64,000 bases of DNA, taken from positions 1 to 64,000 of the forward strand of contig DGWD01000021.1 of assembly GCA_002395155.1 (NCBI GenBank). The letters are read 5' to 3'. Both the position numbers and the translations under genes were made by a program. The notes under the pieces were generated by a model that saw nothing but the letters and a program-made list of their open reading frames with translations, did not search any database and had not been told where the DNA came from. This document shows, piece after piece, positions 1 through 9,753 of the stretch; positions within the stretch are counted from its first letter, which is position 1; every line of letters begins with the position of its first letter. Source of the stretch: Treponema sp. UBA4267. Lineage in GTDB: Bacteria > Spirochaetota > Spirochaetia > Treponematales > Treponemataceae.

Positions 1-1
1 C

Positions 2-745
2 CGCTGGACAGAAGATGTTCCAATGTTAGTTCCAGAAATCAACTACGAACACCTTAAGGTTATTGACGAACAGAAAAAACACCACGGCTGGGACAAAGGC
101 TTTATTGCTGTAAAACCTAACTGTTCTTTACAGACATACATGATGCCTATTCACGCTTTGATTCAGGCAGGCTACCCAATCAAAAGAATGATTGTAACAA
201 CTTTGCAGGCTACATCAGGGGCAGGATATCCTGGAGTTCCTTCGTTCGACATGATTGACAACATTGTTCCATTCATTGGTGGTGAAGAAGAAAAAACTGA
301 AAAAGAATGTCTCAAGATTTTAGGAACTGTAAAAGACGGTAAGATTGAAAACGCTAAGTATCCAATCGTTTCTTCTACATGTACACGTGTTCCTGTAATT
401 GATGGACATACAGCTTGTGTTTCTCTTGAATTTGACTTGCCAGATGACAAAAAACCTTCTCTTGAAGAAATTGAAAAAATCTGGACTTCATATACATCAC
501 TTCCACAGGAATTGAAATTACCTTCAGCTCCTGAACATCCAATTGTTGTACGTCATGAAGAAAATCGTCCACAGCCAAGACGTGACCGTGAAACAGAAAA
601 AGGTATGGCTTGTGTAATTGGAAGACTTCGCCCATGTAACGTATTTGACATCAAGTTCGTTGCATTGAGCCACAATACAAAGAGAGGTGCTGCTTTAGGT
701 GGTATTCTTAACGCAGAACTTCTTAAGGCAAAGAATTATCTTTAA
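2..745 (+). CDS. asd: aspartate-semialdehyde dehydrogenase, 3' part
   Basis: This enzyme makes aspartate semialdehyde from aspartyl phosphate with NADPH, in the pathway to lysine, threonine and methionine. The reading frame is open from base 2, so the N-terminal NADP-binding part lies outside the window and 247 residues remain. The catalytic cysteine sits in KPNCS near base 122. The C-terminal motif HNTKRGAALGGILNAELL is that of the archaeal/fungal-type ASADH family, which is about 350-370 residues long. An ATG at base 23 is internal, because family sequence continues upstream of it. A strong hairpin terminator follows the stop. Family assignment is confident; the subtype rests on my recognition of the sequence style. 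Confidence 0.93.
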   Translation, partial: RWTEDVPMLVPEINYEHLKVIDEQKKHHGWDKGFIAVKPNCSLQTYMMPIHALIQAGYPIKRMIVTTLQATSGAGYPGVPSFDMIDNIVPFIGGEEEKTEKECLKILGTVKDGKIENAKYPIVSSTCTRVPVIDGHTACVSLEFDLPDDKKPSLEEIEKIWTSYTSLPQELKLPSAPEHPIVVRHEENRPQPRRDRETEKGMACVIGRLRPCNVFDIKFVALSHNTKRGAALGGILNAELLKAKNYL

Positions 746-763
746 TCTAAGATAAATGATTGC

Positions 764-810
764 AAAATGCATCCTGGAAGCGTAAAAACTTTTGGGGTGC
801 ATTTTTTTTT
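764..810 (+). terminator. intrinsic terminator after asd
   Basis: The arms AAAATGCATCC and GGGGTGCATTTT pair with one G-U, and a run of ten T follows from base 801. It sits 19 bases after the asd stop. It overlaps the last bases of the convergent methyltransferase gene, so it may also serve the opposite strand. Confidence 0.85.
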
Positions 811-1564
811 ACTTTTTGGCAACAATCACCATGGTTCGGGCCTTCTGGTCATATGGTGAAAAGTCAAAATCACCATAAACAGAAGCCTGCTTAAAACCAA
901 TCTTCAATAAAATATCCCTTAAATCTGCAGCAGAATAGAGTCTTTGAACAAAACGGTGGGTAAATTCAGGCTTTTCAGAAGGACCAGAACCAAGCGGATA
1001 TAAATCCCAGCAGGAAAGTAAACCTTCCCAGGCTCCCACAACTTCAAAGTGAGTTTTTACGGTATAACCTGCTCTTTCAAACTCTTCACCAGGAGTCCAG
1101 TACATTATTGCGGTTTCACGACTGACACATTCAAGGATAAAAGTTCCACCATCTTTTAAAGACTCATAGATATTTTTTAGGATTTCTAAATCTTCTTCCT
1201 GAGTATCACAGTATCCAAAAGATGTATAAAGATTTACTGCACAATCATACAATTGAGGAGCCTTAAAAGTTCGCAGATCGGCCTTTATAAGATTTAGTTC
1301 AACACCTTCTGCCTGAGCACTGTCTTTTGCGGCATCAAGTTCATTCTGAATTATATCTACGCCGGTAACATCAAGACCAAGAGCAGCCATTTCAACTGAA
1401 ATACGGCCTAAACCACATCCCGCATCTAAAACCTTGTCCCCTTTTGAAAGGCCTGCAATTTTCATTACATCTTCTGCAACATCGGGTGCTTCTGCCCATC
1501 TGGCTTCATCAAACATTATTGGTGCATAATGAGTCCAAAATTCATCTGATTCAAACCATTCCAT
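809..1564 (-). CDS. class I SAM-dependent methyltransferase
   Basis: A methyltransferase of unknown substrate, 251 residues with the start chosen here. The SAM-binding motif I is VLDAGCGLGRISVEMA near residue 48, followed by the acidic motif II GVDI and a motif IV-like region around VNLYTSFGYCD. The rest has the shape of the small-molecule Methyltransf_25/11 families. The frame can be extended to a TTG at 1597, but the ATG at 1564 has AGAGG six bases upstream and begins 8 nt after the stop of the GDYXXLXY gene. I prefer that ATG. It is probably the last gene of the DUF2157/GDYXXLXY operon. There is no evidence for the acceptor. Confidence 0.85.
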   Translation of the reverse strand: MEWFESDEFWTHYAPIMFDEARWAEAPDVAEDVMKIAGLSKGDKVLDAGCGLGRISVEMAALGLDVTGVDIIQNELDAAKDSAQAEGVELNLIKADLRTFKAPQLYDCAVNLYTSFGYCDTQEEDLEILKNIYESLKDGGTFILECVSRETAIMYWTPGEEFERAGYTVKTHFEVVGAWEGLLSCWDLYPLGSGPSEKPEFTHRFVQRLYSAADLRDILLKIGFKQASVYGDFDFSPYDQKARTMVIVAKK

Positions 1565-1572
1565 ATCAGCCT

Positions 1573-1980
1573 CTACTTTTTCTCCATCCTTTTGCAATAT
1601 TCTTCAATATCAATTCTTTCACCTTCAAACATAAGTGTCAAAGCCTTTTGAACAGCCCTGCCCTTTTTATCAACATAAAGTTCAAGCTGCAAATCCATGT
1701 TATTAATCAGTGTTGAATTATCAACAATATCTGCATAGGATTCCTGAAGGTAATACTGATTATGGGTTTCTGCATAAGGTGATGAAGAATCTTCGATTAC
1801 GAGCTGAACATAACGCCCCTTAAAAGGATGATATGGATCATAAACATGACAGGAAAGCCTAACAATGTTTCCGTCTTTTATTGCCTGAGATTTTATTCTC
1901 TGCGAAAAAGTTACAAGAGAAATAAGAACAAATATTTGAAAAAGAAAAGCTGCTGTGAATAAAACAATCTTATTTTTCAT
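1573..1980 (-). CDS. GDYXXLXY domain protein
   Basis: A small protein of 135 residues with one N-terminal membrane segment (about residues 4-24) and an outside domain. The sequence HPFKGRYVQLVIE near residue 52 is a variant of the GDYXXLXY motif that names this family. Family members are typically encoded beside DUF2157 membrane proteins. Here the ATG overlaps the end of the DUF2157 gene by 11 bases, so the two are translationally coupled and probably work together. The molecular function is unknown. The motif is imperfect (GRY for GDY), so the name rests partly on context. Confidence 0.75.
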   Translation of the reverse strand: MKNKIVLFTAAFLFQIFVLISLVTFSQRIKSQAIKDGNIVRLSCHVYDPYHPFKGRYVQLVIEDSSSPYAETHNQYYLQESYADIVDNSTLINNMDLQLELYVDKKGRAVQKALTLMFEGERIDIEEYCKRMEKK

Positions 1981-4222
1981 CTTTTACCTCCGAAACTTTA
2001 TCAGCCTTTTTAATAATTTTGGGTAAAAGAAGATTAATAACAAGGATGATTATTCCGCAAAGAATAAAGGCTATTCCACGGGCAATAAGACTGTTTGTTG
2101 CTGTAAAAAACTTTACGCAGGCTAGAAAAAGAAGATAAACAGAATAAATATTTACACCAGCGGTTGACCCTTTCCTAATTTGAAAAATGATTTCTTCAAG
2201 TGCAAAGAACATGAGCAGAAGTATACATACTACTTCAAGAAGTCTGTTCAGCAGAGGTTTATTTTCTGCAAAGCTGCAAACTACCAGAAGTGAAATAAAG
2301 AAAAGACAGAAAGTGTAAAGGAATTGAGCATAATTTATCCTTTCATTTCTGCTCTTAAGTTTCAGAAATGGTCTGAACAGCCCAAGGAAGAAAAGATAAA
2401 CATAGGTCAGAAAAAACTCTATATAAAACATCACTTCATTTTCATAATAAGGGGCTGAAATTGTTTCAATTTTAAAGGGCAGAAAAATTACAAAAAGTGT
2501 AGAAAAGATAAAAACAATCCTTCCTGCATTCTTTTTGCCTTTTTCTTGAAAAGACTGCAAAAACAGGCCAAGTACCGCAGATCCAAAAGCAAAGAACAAA
2601 ATAATTACAAAGAAATTAAATCCAAACACTACATCAAGAATAAAAGTCAAAAGAAAAGCAGCAACAAAACCTGTTAGAGAATAATCCTTAAAACGGGTCA
2701 ATTTGAAAGTAGCATACAATCCTGCTGTAGCAACAAGGAACTTAGCAATATTAACAGAAAGTTTCGAAGCATAGGTGAAAAAATCTGCATACGAAAGCAC
2801 ATAATACAAAGTGAAAACTAACAAAAGAATCAGAAATTCCAGCAATTTAAAACAGAGTTTTTTATCTGAAAAAAGTTTCTTCCACCCGAGTGCCAGAGTT
2901 CCAAAAGAAGAAAGGCCCATACAAATAAGGAGAAGGTTCTGTAAAAGCACAAGAGAACCTTTTCCTGAATATGCAATATAGGATTTACTTCCATGGAAAA
3001 CCATAATTACATATCCAAGACTTAAAAGAGAATTCAAAATTATCAGATTTACATTCAAATCACAATCTTTTTGATTTAAGTGTCTGTAAAACAGAAGGAC
3101 TGTATAAAGTAAAATATAAATTACAAGAGAAAGAGTTAAAAGTTTCCAGTTTCCCGCAAGAAGAAGTAAAAAAGTTCCGGCAGAAGTGATATAAAACCAG
3201 ACTTTTTTAAGAAAAAATGCGGAATACAAATTATAAATCAAAAGAATTATAAAAAGCGGAATAAATGCATTAAAAGATTCCAGCTGGAGAGGAGCATAAT
3301 TCAAGACTAAATTAAAAATTAAAACCACCAGAGGATAAACCAGAATCATAAGTTCATGGCTAAAACGCTTTTCTCTGACAGCAGAATAAATAAAAAATCC
3401 AAAGGTAAGCAAATTGAGGATAAGAAAAAGGCCTTCCTGCCTTAAAGAATAACCAGAGCCCCAGAAAGACGAACTCGAAAGAAATAGAAAAGGAATAATA
3501 AGCACAAAAAGAGAAGCGTATTTTACAATCAAAGCATATTCTTTTTTAATTTTCAGGTGTTTTGAAGCATAAAAATAAAGCAGAGAAGAAACAGGAATTA
3601 AGAAAAGAACCGATTTTTCTGCGATTGAAAATGAAATAAAAAGTATAAACGAAAGAATTCGGGAAGAATTTGTTTTTGTAAGCAGCATGATAAGGACAGA
3701 AGCAATTGTCCACAAAAAGAAGAGTAACTGCCAGCTTACAGGAAGCATGTAAATCTGACTTAAAAACTCTATGGAAGCGCCAAATAAGACTATCCACAAA
3801 GCTGAAACAAATTCCAGAAAGCCAGCTTTCTTAAAAATTGATTTTTCTTTTTTTGAAAAAAATACTGGAAGCATTAAAAAAGCCGGCACAAAGTTTATAA
3901 TAAAAGCGCCTATTGTTTTAATGAATCTGGAGATGGAATGCCAGTTATAGGCAATTAAAGAAATAATTCCACCAGCAATAAACAGGGCCGCAATTACAGA
4001 AAGAATCAGACTTGCTCTAACAGGCTTTCTTTTATGCTCAGGCACTCTTTCAGGCACTCTTTCAGGAACTTTTTCAAGCTCATAATCCCAGAAAGGAGAT
4101 TCTTCCACCTTCTGTTTTTTCTCATAAAAATCCAGAATCTTTTGTGCAGAAGCAGAATCAATAAGTGAATCCTTTTCCCACAAGGGAAGCTGACTTTTGA
4201 GCCAGTCAAAATGATTTTCCAT
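1970..4222 (-). CDS. DUF2157 polytopic membrane protein
   Basis: A 750-residue integral membrane protein with about 20 hydrophobic segments after a soluble N-terminus of roughly 80 residues. The N-terminus followed by a first helix and the phrase GGIISLIAYNWHSISRF match the DUF2157 family, whose function is unknown. A short Lys/Glu/Pro-rich linker (residues ~50-65) repeats the unit ERVP, visible in the DNA as an imperfect tandem repeat near 4041-4066. The ATG has GGAGG upstream. It leads an operon with the overlapping GDYXXLXY gene and the methyltransferase. A role as transporter or envelope protein would be guesswork. Confidence 0.8.
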   Translation of the reverse strand: MENHFDWLKSQLPLWEKDSLIDSASAQKILDFYEKKQKVEESPFWDYELEKVPERVPERVPEHKRKPVRASLILSVIAALFIAGGIISLIAYNWHSISRFIKTIGAFIINFVPAFLMLPVFFSKKEKSIFKKAGFLEFVSALWIVLFGASIEFLSQIYMLPVSWQLLFFLWTIASVLIMLLTKTNSSRILSFILFISFSIAEKSVLFLIPVSSLLYFYASKHLKIKKEYALIVKYASLFVLIIPFLFLSSSSFWGSGYSLRQEGLFLILNLLTFGFFIYSAVREKRFSHELMILVYPLVVLIFNLVLNYAPLQLESFNAFIPLFIILLIYNLYSAFFLKKVWFYITSAGTFLLLLAGNWKLLTLSLVIYILLYTVLLFYRHLNQKDCDLNVNLIILNSLLSLGYVIMVFHGSKSYIAYSGKGSLVLLQNLLLICMGLSSFGTLALGWKKLFSDKKLCFKLLEFLILLLVFTLYYVLSYADFFTYASKLSVNIAKFLVATAGLYATFKLTRFKDYSLTGFVAAFLLTFILDVVFGFNFFVIILFFAFGSAVLGLFLQSFQEKGKKNAGRIVFIFSTLFVIFLPFKIETISAPYYENEVMFYIEFFLTYVYLFFLGLFRPFLKLKSRNERINYAQFLYTFCLFFISLLVVCSFAENKPLLNRLLEVVCILLLMFFALEEIIFQIRKGSTAGVNIYSVYLLFLACVKFFTATNSLIARGIAFILCGIIILVINLLLPKIIKKADKVSEVKDEK

Positions 4223-4257
4223 ACTTCCTCCATTTCGCCAGTAAAATTGACCTTTTT

Positions 4258-6828
4258 TTATGATTTTAATGTAACATAAGTTTTTCCTGCCCCACCATCT
4301 TCTGCCGGAGCATATTCAAAATCGGCAACAAAAGGACTGTGAGAAAGATAATCGCGAACTGTCTGCTGCAAAACTCCGTCCCCCTTACCATGAATTACAC
4401 TAAAATGCATAAGATTATTTAAAACACAAAGATCTATCTGATGCTCTAAAGCCCGGACAGCTTCGTCTGAATACATTCCAAGAAGCCTTAGTTCATAGGC
4501 AGGTCTTTCCTTTTCCTTTTCATAAATGTAATTTCCGTTTACAAGGGAAGGACTAGAAATTTCAAAAGAAACATCAGGAGTAAGATTTTCATTCTGTTTA
4601 GCAGAAAGTTTCAAATCTTTTTCTTTGACTTCCATTTTCATACTGCCAAACTGAACCTGCCAGACTCCTTTTTTCCCTTTAGCAATAATTGTACCTTCAA
4701 TTCCTGTGGTTTTAGAAATAACACGGGCACCAGGCTGAAATGTTTTTATTTGAGAAGATGCCGAAGCCCCATTTTCCTTAGACTTAGAAGCAGCAGCACC
4801 ACTTGCAAGACTTTCTGCAGTAATTACAGAAGAGGCATACTTCAAAGCTTCTGCATTCGACATCTTTTTTTTGGTCTTTTTGTTTGAAGCCGGATGCTTT
4901 TGTTTAGCCAATTCCTTTGCAAAATTTTCTTCATCACGGGAAAGTTTTTCTTCCTCTGCTTCCACCTTATTTTCAAGTCGCTGGCTTTCCTGTGTCAGTT
5001 CATTGATAAAACTTTTTACACCCAGAGTTTTTTCTCTTGTAATTTCGCCTTCTTTCAAAGTACGAACGAGATTTTCCAACTGACGACGACTGTGCACCAG
5101 AAAATCATTCATTTCCTGAGTCTTTCCTTTTTTCAAATCATTTTCTTTACGGCGGAGATCTATTTCTTTTTGCTTAAGTCTCAGTAATTTCTCCTGAGCT
5201 TCGGAGGCCTGTCTTTCAGCTTCTTTTTGAACCTTATTCAATTCAATATGCTTGCGGTTCAATCCCCGAATTAAAGCAGAAACATCGGCCTGCTCTGTGG
5301 CAATATAATTTCTGGCGGCCTTACAGATTGATGATGGAAGTCCACTTTTTTGTGCAATATCAAGGGCATGACTTTCGCCAGGAACTCCCATAAGCAAATG
5401 ATAAGATGGAGATAAAGTATCCTGATTAAACTCCACCGAAGCATTTATACAGGAAGAATTTGTATAACCATAATTTTTCAGAATTCCCTGATGTGTCGTA
5501 ACAAGAACAAAACTCTGCTTTTTAATAAGTTCATCCAGAACAGCCATGGCAATTGCAGTACCTTCCTGAGGATCAGTTCCACTTCCAAGTTCATCAAGTA
5601 AAATTAAAGTATCGGAAGAAGCCGCGTTGACTGCCTGAGCAATATTTTTCATATGTCCGCTAAAGGTGGAAAGACTCTGATCCAAAGACTGATCATCACC
5701 AATATCAGCAAAAATATTTGAAAAAACTGGCAGAAAACTACCTTCCGCCGCAGGAATAGGAAATCCCGCCTGATTAAGCATAGAAAGAAGTGCAAAAGTT
5801 TTAAGACTTACCGTTTTTCCACCAGTGTTTGGGCCGGTTATAATAAGAACCCTTTTTCCTTCCATGAAGCGAATATCAATTGGAACAGCCTTATCGCCAA
5901 GTAAAGGATGACGGGCCTGAATCAAAAGAGGTGGCTGGTCTTTAGCAGGCATGGCATAGGTACAGTTATGTTCAGCCCCCCATCTCTGTGCTGCAAGAGT
6001 TGTATCAAACAAAATCATGACAGGAAGAGCATCTCTTAGCAAAGGAATTGAAGGCTGCAGGCTTGCAGTTGTTTCTGTCAAAATCCTTTTAATAACTGCG
6101 GCAAGTTCAAATTCCTTTTGAATTAATTCATTGGAACACAAAACGGCTTCTTCTGGCTCAATATAAACGGTCTGGGCAGACTGACTTACTTCGTGAATAA
6201 TGCCTGGAATGCGGTTTTGCAAGCTGGCCTTTACAGCTAGAACCTGACGCCCATTTCGCAAAACTGGAACATTACTTTCCAGGACGCCAGATAGACGCTG
6301 GTCTGAAGTAAAGCCTTGCATAATTGTTTTGATTTTGGAATTCAGGCTGGCAATCTGCTTTCTTATATTTGAAATTTCTGGTAAGTCACGCATTTCTCCA
6401 TCTGGAGTTATAACACGGAAAACTTTTTTTTCGGTTTCAGAAAGGTCTGGAAGCTTTTCCACTTCCTGTGGTAAGAGTTTAAGGCCCAAACTAACCTGAT
6501 GCTGACTAATTCCCTGCTTCACCTTATTTACGCTAATAACCAACTGACCAATTGAAGCAAGCTGTTCAAGAGTAAGAGCGGCACCATTTGTTTTTATAAT
6601 TGCCAGTAAAGGTTTTACAGGATTCCATGATGATAGAGGAGAGGCATGGGTTTGGCTTAAATAAAGCCCCCATTCTCGGCTTAAATTTTTTAAATGTTCT
6701 ATTTCTGAAGATTTCTTAAAAGGTTCGCGAGATAAAAGAGAAGCCTTTCCTTCTTCCGAAAGACAATAAGATGCAACCTGATCCCGAATGCGGAAAAAAT
6801 CTATTTCTGTTAGAGTTTTTGTGTTCAT
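4258..6828 (-). CDS. mutS2: MutS2 family ATPase with Smr domain
   Basis: An 856-residue DNA/ribosome-associated ATPase. It shows the MutS-type Walker A GPNTGGKT near residue 333, the signature region STFSGHM, Walker B LILLDELGSGTDP, a long coiled coil (about 510-640), a KOW-like segment (about 690-730) and a C-terminal Smr domain with HGKGDGVL. It lacks the mismatch-recognition domain of MutS1. Family members were linked to suppression of recombination, and in Bacillus to splitting of collided ribosomes through the Smr/KOW end. The ATG lies 2 nt after the rsgA stop. This fits co-expression of two ribosome-linked proteins. Assignment is secure; the precise role is by homology. Confidence 0.95.
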   Translation of the reverse strand: MNTKTLTEIDFFRIRDQVASYCLSEEGKASLLSREPFKKSSEIEHLKNLSREWGLYLSQTHASPLSSWNPVKPLLAIIKTNGAALTLEQLASIGQLVISVNKVKQGISQHQVSLGLKLLPQEVEKLPDLSETEKKVFRVITPDGEMRDLPEISNIRKQIASLNSKIKTIMQGFTSDQRLSGVLESNVPVLRNGRQVLAVKASLQNRIPGIIHEVSQSAQTVYIEPEEAVLCSNELIQKEFELAAVIKRILTETTASLQPSIPLLRDALPVMILFDTTLAAQRWGAEHNCTYAMPAKDQPPLLIQARHPLLGDKAVPIDIRFMEGKRVLIITGPNTGGKTVSLKTFALLSMLNQAGFPIPAAEGSFLPVFSNIFADIGDDQSLDQSLSTFSGHMKNIAQAVNAASSDTLILLDELGSGTDPQEGTAIAMAVLDELIKKQSFVLVTTHQGILKNYGYTNSSCINASVEFNQDTLSPSYHLLMGVPGESHALDIAQKSGLPSSICKAARNYIATEQADVSALIRGLNRKHIELNKVQKEAERQASEAQEKLLRLKQKEIDLRRKENDLKKGKTQEMNDFLVHSRRQLENLVRTLKEGEITREKTLGVKSFINELTQESQRLENKVEAEEEKLSRDEENFAKELAKQKHPASNKKTKKKMSNAEALKYASSVITAESLASGAAASKSKENGASASSQIKTFQPGARVISKTTGIEGTIIAKGKKGVWQVQFGSMKMEVKEKDLKLSAKQNENLTPDVSFEISSPSLVNGNYIYEKEKERPAYELRLLGMYSDEAVRALEHQIDLCVLNNLMHFSVIHGKGDGVLQQTVRDYLSHSPFVADFEYAPAEDGGAGKTYVTLKS

Positions 6829-6830
6829 TA

Positions 6831-7817
6831 TTAATCTTCCCAGGAACCTGTTAAGATTTCTCTGGATATTCTTTTCCAGCTGTCATAACGTTCTGGTGTA
6901 ATTTGACCTTCTTCTACAGCTTTCAAAACTGCACAGTCCGGCTCTGTATCATGCTTACAATTTAAGCCAAACTTGCATTTACCAATAAAAGGTTCAAATT
7001 CACGAAAGTACAGAGCAAGGTCCTGAGCTTCAATATCATCTAAAACAAAACGACGAATTCCCGGTGTATCGATAATATCAGCTTTACGACCCTTTATACC
7101 TTCTGTAAGACTTTCGTTCAAAGTCAGATGGATTAAGGTTCCTTTTGTTGTTGTATGACTACCCCTTCCGTATTTTTTTGACAGACTTCCTGTTTTTAAT
7201 ACACAAGTATCGTCCATTACATTTATAAGACTAGATTTTCCAACGCCCGACTGACCTACAAAAGCCGAAAGATGGTCTTCCAAAAGTTCTGCAAACTGAG
7301 TCATTCCTTCTCCAGTCTTGGCAGAAATTCGCAAAACCTTGTAGCCTAAATCTTCCCAAATTGTCAGACGTTTTTCAATTTCTTCAAATTCTTCCTGGCG
7401 GCCATCTGTTTGCATAGCTTCTGCCAGATCCCACTTATTACAAACAATAACAGGAGTGATTCCCTGGTGTTCGGCCTGAGCTAAAGCACGATCTGTAAAG
7501 CGAGGACGGAAGGGTGGTTCATCTGGAGTTGTAACCAAAATCAAGTAATCCAGATTAGAGGCTAAAAGTTGGGGACAACGCCCCTTTACATTCCAGCGTA
7601 AAAATGTGTTCTTTCTTTCCTGTAAAGAAACAATCTGCCCCTTTTCTTCATTAATTGGATCTGGTTCGATTTCAACTTCATCACCAGGTGCTATAGGGTT
7701 ATAAAATTCCCGTTCAGTTTTTACGACCTTCCCCTTAATTGTACATGCACGGATAAGTTCGTCTTCACATTCAACAGTAAATAAATTGTTTGTACCGGCT
7801 ATAACGCGTCCCTTCAA
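6831..7817 (-). CDS. rsgA: ribosome small subunit-dependent GTPase A
   Basis: A circularly permuted GTPase that checks maturation of the 30S subunit. Residues 1-85 form the OB-fold-like N-terminus. The GTPase motifs come in permuted order: G4 (CNKWDLAEA, ~123) precedes G1 (GQSGVGKSSLIN, ~187) and G3 (DTPG). A C-terminal zinc motif with CKFGLNCKHDTEPDC follows. The 328-residue length is normal. It sits between argS and mutS2 on the same strand, 27 bases from argS and 2 bases from mutS2, so the three are likely co-transcribed. Confidence 0.96.
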   Translation of the reverse strand: MKGRVIAGTNNLFTVECEDELIRACTIKGKVVKTEREFYNPIAPGDEVEIEPDPINEEKGQIVSLQERKNTFLRWNVKGRCPQLLASNLDYLILVTTPDEPPFRPRFTDRALAQAEHQGITPVIVCNKWDLAEAMQTDGRQEEFEEIEKRLTIWEDLGYKVLRISAKTGEGMTQFAELLEDHLSAFVGQSGVGKSSLINVMDDTCVLKTGSLSKKYGRGSHTTTKGTLIHLTLNESLTEGIKGRKADIIDTPGIRRFVLDDIEAQDLALYFREFEPFIGKCKFGLNCKHDTEPDCAVLKAVEEGQITPERYDSWKRISREILTGSWED

Positions 7818-7844
7818 ATTAACTCCTACAGTAAAACTGCTAAA

Positions 7845-9668
7845 TTACATTTTTTCCAGATAAGGAACAAGAATAAGATTCAAGCTGTTCTTGATAACCT
7901 GCAAAGTACACTGAGCCAAATAAAGACGGGCACCGGCAAGTTCCTTACTTTCTGCATTTAAGATTGATGAAGTCTGGTAGAACTTACTAAAAAGTTTTGC
8001 TGTTTCATACAGATAGCCTGCAATTCCACTTGGGTCAAGATTTTCTGCCCCCTTCTGAACGACTGCGGGGAAATCACCAAGCTGTTTAATCAGAGCCCAT
8101 TCATCTTCACTTGAAAGAAGTGCCAGAGCTTCATCTGAAGTATTTTCACAAATGCCAGCTTCTTTTGCCTTAGCAAGAATTGAGTTGATACGAGCCCCCA
8201 TATACTGAAGATAAGGACCAGTATTTCCATTGAAGCTCAATGATTCTTCAGGATTAAAGAGCATATCTTTTATTGGTGTAGCCTGAAGCAGATAATAATG
8301 CAAAGCACCAAGAGCAACTTTTTCTGCTACATCATCAGCATTTCCAACTTCTTCATCACGACCACGTTCTTTTATTGCTTTGAGGGCATCGGCATGTAAA
8401 GAATCAATTAAATCATCAGCATCAACAATTGTTCCTTCACGGCTCTTCATACGTCCACTTGGAAGATTTACAAGACCATAGCTTAAGTGATAAAGGTTCT
8501 TAGCCCAGTCAAATCCAAGCTTTTTCAAAATGTGGAAAAGAATCTTAAAGTGATAATTCTGTTCACTGGCAACTACATACACCAGCTGATTGAAAGCCCA
8601 GTCATCGTGGCGGGAAATTGCAGTTCCAATATCCTGAGTGATATAAACAGAAGTACCGTCTTTGCGGAGAAGAACTTTTTCGTGATTATCTTCATCCTTT
8701 CCTTTACCTACAACATCTGTAACATCAATGCGGACTGAACCATCTTCTGCCTTAAAGAAAACGCCTTTTTCAAGACCTTTAAGAATCTGATCTTTTCCCT
8801 TAAGGTAGGTTTCGCTTTCCATGTAAAGTTTATCAAAAGAAACACCTGTGCGGGCGTAAGTTTCCTTTACACCTTCCAAAGTCCAGTCATTCATTTTCTG
8901 CCAGAGTGCACGTACTTCAGGATTTCCTTTTTCCCATTCAATAAGCATGTCTTCTGCCTGCTGGGCTGCTTCTGGATGTGCAGTTTCAGGTTTATCTTTT
9001 TCGCCCTTAAGCCAGCGGTCAAATTCAACATAACACTGACCAACAAAATGATCTCCCTTCATTCCAAGACTTTCAGGAGTATCACCTTTTGCTTCGTGGA
9101 ACCATTTATAAGCCAGCATAGATTTACAGATATGAACACCACGATTATTGATAAGATCTACCTTGTAAACTTCGGCACCTGCCATTTTCAAAATACGGCT
9201 AACAGATTCACCAAGAGCGTCGTTTCTGAGGTGCCCAAGATGGAGAGGCTTATTTGTATTTGGTGAAGAATATTCAACCATTACACGACGACCTTCCAGA
9301 GGCTTTTTTCCTTCCTGATTGAATGAGCCGTAAGAATCACCCTGCTTTGCAATTGCGGCTAAAATTGGAGCTGCTGCCCCAGCCTTGTCGAGTTTGATAT
9401 TGATATAAGGACCTACTGCAAGAACTTTTCCAAGGCTGCATTCCTTAATAAATTCAAGAACCCCTGATGCAATCTGTGGTGGAGCCATCCGGGCAGATTT
9501 AGCAAAAACGAACATTGGAATACCCAAATCTCCCATTTCTGGATTAGGTGCATTCTGAACTACCATTTTATCCAGTAAAGAAGCATCAAGTTCTAAATTC
9601 TTTGCCTTAAAAAATTCAGTTACTGCTTTTGAAACAAGCTCTTTAAATTCTGATTTTGAATCTGCCAT
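7845..9668 (-). CDS. argS: arginyl-tRNA synthetase
   Basis: This class I synthetase charges tRNA-Arg. The HIGH-type motif is HLGHLRND near residue 141, and the KMSKS-type loop is GRMKSREG, as usual for ArgRS. The N-terminal additional domain and the C-terminal anticodon-binding DALR domain (last ~120 residues) are both present. The 607-residue length is normal. The ATG has AGGAG eight bases upstream, and that site lies inside a terminator-like hairpin, which may limit expression. It heads an argS-rsgA-mutS2 run. Confidence 0.97.
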   Translation of the reverse strand: MADSKSEFKELVSKAVTEFFKAKNLELDASLLDKMVVQNAPNPEMGDLGIPMFVFAKSARMAPPQIASGVLEFIKECSLGKVLAVGPYINIKLDKAGAAAPILAAIAKQGDSYGSFNQEGKKPLEGRRVMVEYSSPNTNKPLHLGHLRNDALGESVSRILKMAGAEVYKVDLINNRGVHICKSMLAYKWFHEAKGDTPESLGMKGDHFVGQCYVEFDRWLKGEKDKPETAHPEAAQQAEDMLIEWEKGNPEVRALWQKMNDWTLEGVKETYARTGVSFDKLYMESETYLKGKDQILKGLEKGVFFKAEDGSVRIDVTDVVGKGKDEDNHEKVLLRKDGTSVYITQDIGTAISRHDDWAFNQLVYVVASEQNYHFKILFHILKKLGFDWAKNLYHLSYGLVNLPSGRMKSREGTIVDADDLIDSLHADALKAIKERGRDEEVGNADDVAEKVALGALHYYLLQATPIKDMLFNPEESLSFNGNTGPYLQYMGARINSILAKAKEAGICENTSDEALALLSSEDEWALIKQLGDFPAVVQKGAENLDPSGIAGYLYETAKLFSKFYQTSSILNAESKELAGARLYLAQCTLQVIKNSLNLILVPYLEKM

Positions 9669-9722
9669 AAAAAAAACTCCTGTAAATTAGTAAATGAAAT
9701 ATTACCAATTTTCAGGAGTTTT
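9669..9722 (-). terminator. hairpin ending at the argS start codon (terminator/SD-masking)
   Basis: On the minus strand the arms AAAACTCCTG and CAGGAGTTTT (9722-9713 and 9682-9673) are perfectly complementary, with a 30-nt spacer. Eight T run straight into the argS ATG. It has the form of an intrinsic terminator for the upstream chemoreceptor gene. The 3' arm contains the argS Shine-Dalgarno sequence, so the same fold would also hide the ribosome site. Confidence 0.7.
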
Positions 9723-9753
9723 AACAACGACAGGATTTTTCTGTCTGAATAAG

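Noticed and set aside
1565..1597. TTG start extending the methyltransferase by 11 codons
   Set aside because: It would lie inside the preceding gene, while the ATG at 1564 has a well-placed AGAGG.
9669..9753. T-box riboswitch upstream of argS
   Set aside because: Only 85 bases separate the genes. There is no specifier stem or T-box sequence, only a simple hairpin.
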